A DNA stretch of 64,000 nt from Symsagittifera roscoffensis (Eukaryota > Xenacoelomorpha > Acoela > Convolutidae), in contig NC_087070.1 of assembly GCF_963678635.1 (NCBI RefSeq), positions 14,325,840 to 14,389,839 on the forward strand, given 5' to 3'. The position numbers and the translations under genes were made by a program. A model generated the notes under the pieces. It ran no database searches, had not been told where the DNA came from, and saw only the letters and a list, made by a program, of their open reading frames with translations. This document shows, in pieces, positions 58,258 through 64,000 of the stretch (position 1 is the first letter of the stretch; each line of letters begins with the position of its first letter).

Positions 58258-58503
58258 ATGAATTCAACCTATGATGCTGTTTTTAAAGTCATAGAAACAG
58301 ACGTAGAAATTTTAGCAAAAGCAATTAACCAAGCCATAAGCGATTCCGACGAAGTACAGATCATAAACGATTTCTGAACGGAATTTAAGAGCTTGCTTGA
58401 CGATGCCAATAACGAAGCAGTCAAGATAATACTCACCGAAACGGACCAGCAAGACTCAAGTCTTTCCCAGGTGCAGACGGAATCGTTCGCTCCTGCGAAA
58501 TGA
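58258..58503 (+). pseudogene. Second copy of the 81-codon frame with a nonsense change
   Basis: Identical to the frame at 57267 except that codon 40 is TGA (58375-58377) instead of TTA. The rest of the frame stays open to the same stop, so the change looks recent. Confidence 0.7.
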
Positions 58504-58859
58504 AAACTAGCAGGGGGATTCTACACCGACCAGCAGTCAAACTCTCGCGGGTGGGTATTGGACCACAGTAACAACTAGATGACCAACATGATCAACGACA
58601 GCTAACAACTAGATGACATTGACCATTACAATCAACGACGACGTACCATCAGCTTCAACGAACAATTTTCTAATTTGCAACCTGCAAATGGGCCCGGCTA
58701 TGTCTACGACTTTTGAACTTTAATCTTTGCCGAACCTAATTTTGCCACATTTTCGACATGAATATGCCGCCAAATTAGTAAACTGAAAGACTCAAAACTC
58801 AAAAATCAAAAGAAATCATTTAAAAAGAAACAACTAAACTACGAACAACTAACAAATGA

Positions 58860-59480
58860 TGTAGCTTCGCATCAAAATTTATACCTGTACATGCGACCCG
58901 TAACACCGTCAGTCTTAAGATATTGAGATGTAGGTCTTATTCTAGTACAAGATCGCTAATATTTCGTTAGATATTTGGAATAATTTCTTTGCCGGGATCA
59001 AAACACGTTCTAGTTGTCTCTTTACTCGTTGGCTGGGTTTGAGAAGTTGGTTACCCTCCAAAACTGGTTTATTTTTTTCTTTCAAATGTAGCCTTGGGGA
59101 TATAACACGAAACGATTAAACAAAGTCATGGTATTAAATGAAGTCCGTCATATGGAACAAACAAATTCGTTGATGCCAGATCATCTGCCAATAAAGAGCC
59201 TCTAGTCTTCTAGAAAACTCTAATTAAATTTGATGGTGTCCGTTATTCAATCGTAATGCATTGGACAGATAAAAAAAGCTGCCGAAAAGTTGTTTTTCCT
59301 AAGTTGGAAAAGCGTTTCGGTGAATTTGACTCGCCCCGTAAGTGGTAAGCGTGACTAGCTTTTACCTCCAACTACCGCGTCATTAACCAAAATAGACCCG
59401 GAAAAAGAGTGATGAACGGAGCGTGATGAACGGAGCTTCCGAGTTTCATGGATTTTTTTTCAACAAATTGCTTTGTGTTG
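58860..59480 (+). pseudogene. BEL/Pao relic 1, continued: start of reverse transcriptase region
   Basis: The DNA matches 60772-61380 of relic 2 in order (TAGCTTCGC/TGGCTTCGC, CCGTCAGTCTTAAGAT/CCGCCAGTCTAAAGAT, the GGACAGATAAAAAAA stretch, GGAGCTTCCGAGTTTCATG/GGAGCCTCCAAACTTCATG). Readable pieces include FDGVRYSIVMHWTD, LEKRFGEFDS and RPGKRVMNGASEF, which sit in the conserved region leading into BEL/Pao reverse transcriptase. Stops and frameshifts are frequent. The relic ends before the catalytic motifs; relic 2 begins about 160 bp further right. Confidence 0.75.
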
Positions 59481-59639
59481 CATCATGTTTGTTGTTGGCG
59501 CTGTCTTGAATACTACGTAGAAGATTCTTTTTTCAGTGTACGCAGCCGTAAAAAATATTCAAGACTTCATTGACCCGTTTTGTTCGCCATCTTAGCCTTT
59601 CGTTCGCCATCTTAGCCTGTAACTCTCGAAGTTGTAGCC

Positions 59640-60460
59640 ACTGTTTGTTCAATGAGTAGGAAAGACTCTTTACCTGAATGGAAACTTACTCAGTTGAATG
59701 GTGATCTATTAGCATTGCACGAGTGGTTTGGCCTCTCCAAAAACGTAGTGGATTATCGGTGTGCCAACAATGATATGAAGCTTACTTTTTTCAAAACTGT
59801 TTAGCGGTAAAGCCAAATACGCTATTCTTGAGTTCGCCCTTTTGTCGACTTTTACTATGGCTCATGAGTTTAATTTCGGTCTATTCACTCAGTTTAAACG
59901 GTCACATAGTTACCTCCTATCATGAGGTAGATAGGGCCATGCATGCTGTCAGCAGACAAAAGTGGTCCCAAATATCGTTAGTTCAGTTTAAGGAGTGGCT
60001 GCAGGAGAAAATGGACGCACATGATCGCGTGTGCTAAACATCAAGCACGCCGCAGTTTGAAGGTACCAAGCGAATGTAATCTGTTCATTTCCAATTCACG
60101 GGCAGAAGTAGTCATTGTTTTTCACCGTGTGTTGCTTGCAAGGTCAACAAGCATCTAGTCATACAGTGTATCGTTTTTCAAAAAAGGCAGCCGATCTACG
60201 CCTGGAAATTATACATTACACTAATTGCCTCCAGGGCAATAAACCTTACCGAAACAGCCCGGAAGCCAGAAAAAGTTCGAAAACTAACTGCGAAGGCACC
60301 TATAATAGGTTGCTAAACAGTGCAGAACGGGTATGGCATCGGGAATAAGAATAACGAACTGCTAGCAACAATAGTTGGACTGCTGATACAGGCACCAAAA
60401 TCACAATCTAGAGAGCCGCTGAGCGCAAACTTTTTTCCAAAATGAGCTTTTTCCATATCT
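59640..60460 (+). pseudogene. BEL/Pao retrotransposon relic 2: gag region
   Basis: From 59651 a frame reads SLPEWKLTQLNGDLLALHEWF, the start of the DUF1759-type gag domain of BEL/Pao elements (typical wording LPKLxLPxFxGDPLxWxxFW), and continues NNDMKLTFF. After a frameshift and stops the later gag follows at 59910-60030. At 60115-60348 a zinc-knuckle-like stretch has RFSKKAADLRLEIIHYTNCL-type wording, with several of the usual cysteines replaced. It is a clear relic of a gag gene and no longer coding. Confidence 0.82.
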
Positions 60461-60710
60461 CTCAAAGAAATTAAAGAATTCCTTCATGTGATAGAGTTAC
60501 AAGTTATCTTCAATGGCACAAGTGGCAAAGCGCTGGTTTTGTGTGACATTGCTTGCCATAATTCATGCATGTCATCAAGTCTTGCGAAATGCCTGAATCG
60601 AAAAGTCAAGAGTTCAATGTAATCGTCAATTAAATCAATTCTGCTGGGCTAAATTGTAGACAGGAAGCTCAACTTAACGTGTCTTCAGAAGCTGCTGGAT
60701 AAGAAGTAGC
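60461..60710 (+). pseudogene. BEL/Pao relic 2: protease region
   Basis: This is homologous to 56490-56715. The readable peptide has FLHVIELQVIFNG, then KALVLCD and SSSLAKCLN, in the place of the aspartic protease. It ends TGTCTTCAGAAGCTGCTGGAT, the same words at which relic 1 is interrupted, so relic 2 shows the uninterrupted sequence. Confidence 0.72.
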
Positions 60711-61915
60711 TTTTGAAATTTCAGCTTACTAAAGTGAAACAACCAAAAATGGCTCAAAAGGAATTGATATGGCTTCGCTTCACTGAATATACCTTTACTT
60801 GCGACCGGCACTACCGCCAGTCTAAAGATTTGCAGATGAAACGCTATTTCCACTATAAGAATTTCTTTATTTCGTTAGACATTGGAACACTTTCCCTGCC
60901 GAATTCAAAACTTGTTCTAGCCATCTTTTTGCTCGTTGGTTGAGTTTCAGTAGTCGGTTACGTTCCTCAACTTATCTTATTAATTTTGCTTTAGTTGTTG
61001 CATGCACGATGTAACACTTGTCAATCAATTGAAGTCATGGTATAAAATGAATTCATACGGTACGCACAAAACCGTTGACGCCGGATCACCTTCCGATAAA
61101 AGAGCTGTTAGCCTTCTAGAAAGCTCTAATAAATCTTGATCATGTCCGTTGTTAAGTCGGATTGCAGTGGACAGATGATAAAAAAACTGGCGAACATCTG
61201 TTTTTCCTTACTAGCGCAACTCAAGTCATTGGCGAAGAAGCGCTTAAGTAAATTCGAATCGCGCCGCAAGCATGAGTGGTACTTACACCACCAACGTAAC
61301 AATAGCCAAAGACAGCCCGGAAAAGTCCAAAGAGTGATAAACGGAGCCTCCAAACTTCATGAAATTTCTCTCATCATACTTTTTTTTTTTGCTTTTCCAA
61401 ACTTGTTGCAAAGCCTGCTATATTTCTCAATTCCATTCCGTCAACAAACATTAACTATATGGGCCGACATTGAGGGAATGTTTTGCCGATTCGAAATTGC
61501 TCTGAGGCCAACGATCTTTGCGGTTTCTGTTGTATATCAATACACCGGTCAGAAATTTGGAGCACTTGATTCACCAACATGCGCTAACTGAAGCATTTCA
61601 CACGTTAACTAGTCTAACTAACCTGAAGCCACAGGAACTGGTTGCAAAAAGTTTTCTCACTCTGAACATGCCGTTAACATAACTAAGAATTTAGTTGAGA
61701 TGCTTAAAGATGGCGGATTTAAAATAACCAAACTTATGAGTGACAGTCCTGGGGGCTGCATAAAACTTAGTACGAATAACAAAGACCTCGAAACTGTTAA
61801 TGAGAAACTTTTAACCCGGATAGCTTGAAACCTGTCTTGGGCCTGAAAATGGATCATTCCAAAACATGCCGGTAGCTAGTCAATTTATAACTCGTGAGCT
61901 GCAGAAAGAGATCAC
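60711..61915 (+). pseudogene. BEL/Pao relic 2: reverse transcriptase region
   Basis: A frame at 61136-61591 (151 codons) has LLAQLKSLAKKRLSKFESRR, a PGKVQRVINGASKLHEISL stretch, then ADIEGMFCRFEIALRP and FGALDSPTCAN. These are family landmarks of BEL/Pao reverse transcriptase, in order. ADIEGMF (61463-61483) includes the first catalytic aspartate; the family's paired-aspartate motif is not readable. After frameshifts, NLVEMLKDGGFKITKLMSDS (about 61690-61750) and PVLGLKMDHS (about 61830-61860) follow, the end of the domain. The frame is interrupted many times. Confidence 0.88.
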
Positions 61916-62520
61916 CTAAAGCACCGCACATAGTTTTGTGACATTAGTCTTTGACCCAAATAGCCTTGTTGCGTCTTATCTGTTACACGCTTGTCTCTTG
62001 TTGAAACAACAATTGGCGTCTAAGGTCAACAAGACATCCAGGTCTTGTTTTGGAGTGACGCTCACGCTTACCATTTCTAAGCTTACCAAAGAATTAATCC
62101 TCGCGCTTGTTTCAGTGCGTCTGTAGACATTGAGGCACTACGAATGTTTTGCGACAGATCGCTAGAAATCTTTGTGCAATGGGATTTCATCGTGGTTTTC
62201 TGTCAAGATAAAATGAACGGAGGTCATTTTTGAGTTTACAATACCCTTGTAAAGTTCATAGTTGCCATCTTTCTAACCAGTGTCGAACCGAAGCTGGCTC
62301 TTTTATTACCTCTCTTGAAAAACACCTTCGAAATCTCTTGAACATTCTGATATCCCCGAAATTCATATATCTGGCAGTACAACTGTTTAACAGTGACTCC
62401 ACTCCAATGAAAAATTACCTTTGATGAGGAGTTGTACCACGTAGCCACCGATGACAGTCCCGAAGACAGCCTTTCGTGAAAACTGTTAAGTCACGAGACC
62501 GAGTTTCTTGAAAACTTCTG
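61916..62520 (+). pseudogene. BEL/Pao relic 2: RNase H / connection region
   Basis: TLVFDPNSLVASYLLHACLL at about 61942-62000 matches the family's SxFDPLGLVAPxxL stretch after the reverse transcriptase. YHVATDDSPEDSLS at about 62428-62475 sits where the family has HVxTxxNPADLxSRG. The part between is unreadable in one frame. No RNase H catalytic residues could be placed with confidence. Confidence 0.72.
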
Positions 62521-63261
62521 CCTGGCTTCCTAAGCCGTCTCTAGATGTTATAAAAAAGTTCGCCTGGAAGAATCAACCGATATTTTTTGATTCTATGCAA
62601 ATGAGATAACGGATTGGTTAAATCTGTCATTATTTGGGAGAAAAACTTGGCTCTTTATCCAATTTCACGCACTAGCTGCATACGTAATAAGATTACTGCC
62701 ATGGCACACACTTTTCCGTCTTTCGATTTTTTGAACTAGAAGTGAAAATGGTCGATAACAAAAACTCCGCTGAAAAATTGAGTTGACTAGCCGTATAATC
62801 ACCATTTATAGGTTCAAATGGTCTTTTACGCTTGATTGCTTGGTTTCGGCGTCTTGCTTCAAACAGTTTCGGAGCGAAAATTTCTGTGATACTAGATGAG
62901 GCTTTCTCTTCACTTGTTCACTTGCCTTACGACACGAGCTGTCCCTATCGACATCTTAGCTTCTCTGCTTGACATTTCGTGGGTTATTATAATTGAGAGG
63001 TTGTTTTTCCCGCCGACGAATCCCGTCTGGCGTCAACTCGGTTAATGGCATAACTTCGTGGGCTCCCCAAAAAGCTACTGGTGTGCATTGAAACATGGAA
63101 TCACCGGGCTACCTGCCGCTTAGCTCACAAAAGCTTTAACCTGAAATTCAAACAAGCTCGTTTGCCAAAACATGGTTGCTCGTGAGAGTGTCTGGTAAAG
63201 TCCTGTAATCTCGTGTTCTTTCTTCTCGTTACTGAAAACTAACGCTAGAAATACTTGACTT
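62521..63261 (+). pseudogene. BEL/Pao relic 2: integrase region
   Basis: Readable pieces include LFIQFHALAAYVIRLLP (about 62650-62700), HLFTCLTTRAVPIDILASLL (about 62910-62970), then NFVGSPKSYW near 63050-63085. The last two are the family's integrase core, where TRAVH and SDNGTNFVG normally stand. The SDNG aspartate codon is damaged here (a TAA follows CTCGGT). Stops and frameshifts are frequent. Confidence 0.78.
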
Positions 63262-63364
63262 AACGTGCTGCTTGATTAGGAAATCTTCAATTGAGCGACA
63301 ACTGACTCCGGTAATTAACTAATTTGAATATTAAAACAGAAAAAAAAATCTCGTCTCGTCTGGC

Positions 63365-63620
63365 AGGCTATCGCTGACTGTATGTGATTTACCGGTATCA
63401 CAAAAAGCAAATAATAAACTAATAAACTAATAAAGTTCTAGCCATGAATGTGACCGTTTAGTGGGGAGATATTTATACGTTCTTATGGACAACTTCTGCG
63501 ATGTAAGCCGTTTCCAGAAAGAATTCACTTTGCTTAAATCTTCAAAGTTTTTTTGGGAGAGTTTTAGGGTCATGAGTTGCGCGGTCGCAACATGTATGGA
63601 ACTGCCTAAGTTTTTTCCCC
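63365..63620 (+). repeat. Possible LTR fragment, partner of 54880-55120
   Basis: This stretch has the same ordered words as the segment at 54880-55120. It lies after the integrase of relic 2, where a 3' LTR or leader would be expected, and before a second integrase fragment. Confidence 0.42.
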
Positions 63621-63639
63621 TGAACTTGACGTAATTGAA

Positions 63640-64000
63640 TTGTTTGGTTTGCTTTTTTCTCTTGTATGCAAGACAATTGGGCAGACATACAATTGCGCTG
63701 TTTTCCAGAAAAGAGTGGACTGACTGGTGGCAGCGCAAGATCAGTAATTCATCCCATTTAATCCCGTCTGGCGTCTACTCGGATAATGGCATAACTTCGT
63801 GGGCTCCCCAAAAAGCTACTGGTGTGCATTGAATCATGGAATCAACGGGCTCACTGCCGCTTAGCTCACAAAAGCTTTAAACTGAAATGCAGACAGCCTG
63901 GTTTGCCAAAAAATGGTTGCTCATGAGAGTGCCTGGTAAGGTCCTGTAATCTCGTGTTCTTTCTTCTCGTTACTGAAAACTAACGCTAGAATTACTTGAC
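63640..64000 (+). pseudogene. BEL/Pao relic 3: second integrase fragment, cut by window edge
   Basis: Bases 63764-64000 repeat 63027-63261 (737-bp spacing) with about one difference in twelve. Here the frame reads GVYSDNG at about 63770-63790, so the SDNG aspartate motif that is broken in relic 2 is still legible; a frameshift follows before NFVG. The fragment runs off the window. Confidence 0.78.

Larger units (their letters stand above)
56719..58842 (+). repeat. Tandem 991-bp repeat: two full units plus a 140-bp third start
   Basis: GTCTACGAC followed by TTGAACTTTAATCTTTGCCG begins at 56719, 57711 and 58702. The first two units are almost identical over their length. The third stops after about 140 bp at AAACTACGA. 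The pattern (short repeat, about 850-bp interior, short repeat, interior, short repeat) is what recombination between copies of a small LTR element would give, the 140-bp piece acting as the LTR. The block interrupts BEL/Pao relic 1 between its protease and reverse transcriptase parts. No target duplication was found. Plain tandem duplication is the alternative. Confidence 0.85.

Overview
The window is eukaryotic and almost certainly from an invertebrate animal. It holds spliced genes for a TFIIH subunit and a Golgi PAPS transporter, BEL/Pao retrotransposon relics, hAT-type DNA-transposon debris, and very long tandem repeats in AT-rich DNA. The sequence does not let me name the phylum. Little of it is coding: I support two recognisable genes (one only as its last exon) and one unrecognised terminal exon on the minus strand.

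Layout. 1-0.77 kb: decayed hAT-like transposase, minus strand, cut by the window edge. 1.2-1.7 kb: two tRNA-like relics and an ATT microsatellite. 2.7-3.95 kb: last exon of GTF2H1 (TFIIH p62). 4.5-6.07 kb: SLC35B2/PAPST1 in two exons, same strand. 6.6-7.9 kb: two short non-autonomous DNA transposons with target-site duplications, and a foldback palindrome. 7.9-11.8 kb: unannotated AT-rich DNA. 11.84-32.76 kb: one uninterrupted head-to-tail array of about 213 copies of a 98-bp satellite, with several higher-order repeat domains. 33-35.5 kb: a tRNA-like relic and a local duplication. 35.56-46.96 kb: three tandem copies of a roughly 4.6-kb non-coding element (A internally deleted, B and C full length), with G-rich tracts, degenerate sub-repeats of about 150 bp and a nested foldback element. 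47.48-48.22 kb: terminal exon of an unknown coiled-coil protein, minus strand. 48.8-52.1 kb: a pair of inverted repeat arms around a duplicated segment and a minisatellite. 52.25-54.7 kb: a minisatellite with units of about 45 bp and an internal inversion. 54.9-64 kb: nested, frame-shifted BEL/Pao relics (gag, protease, reverse transcriptase, integrase), one of them interrupted by a tandem 991-bp repeat.

The two recognised genes do unrelated housekeeping jobs: transcription and DNA repair for TFIIH p62, and sulfate-donor import into the Golgi for PAPST1. They look like a small gene island beside a large heterochromatin-like block. The satellite has features seen in centromeric repeats (uniform orientation, higher-order structure, a CENP-B-box-like 17-mer in each monomer), but the sequence alone cannot show that it is a centromere.
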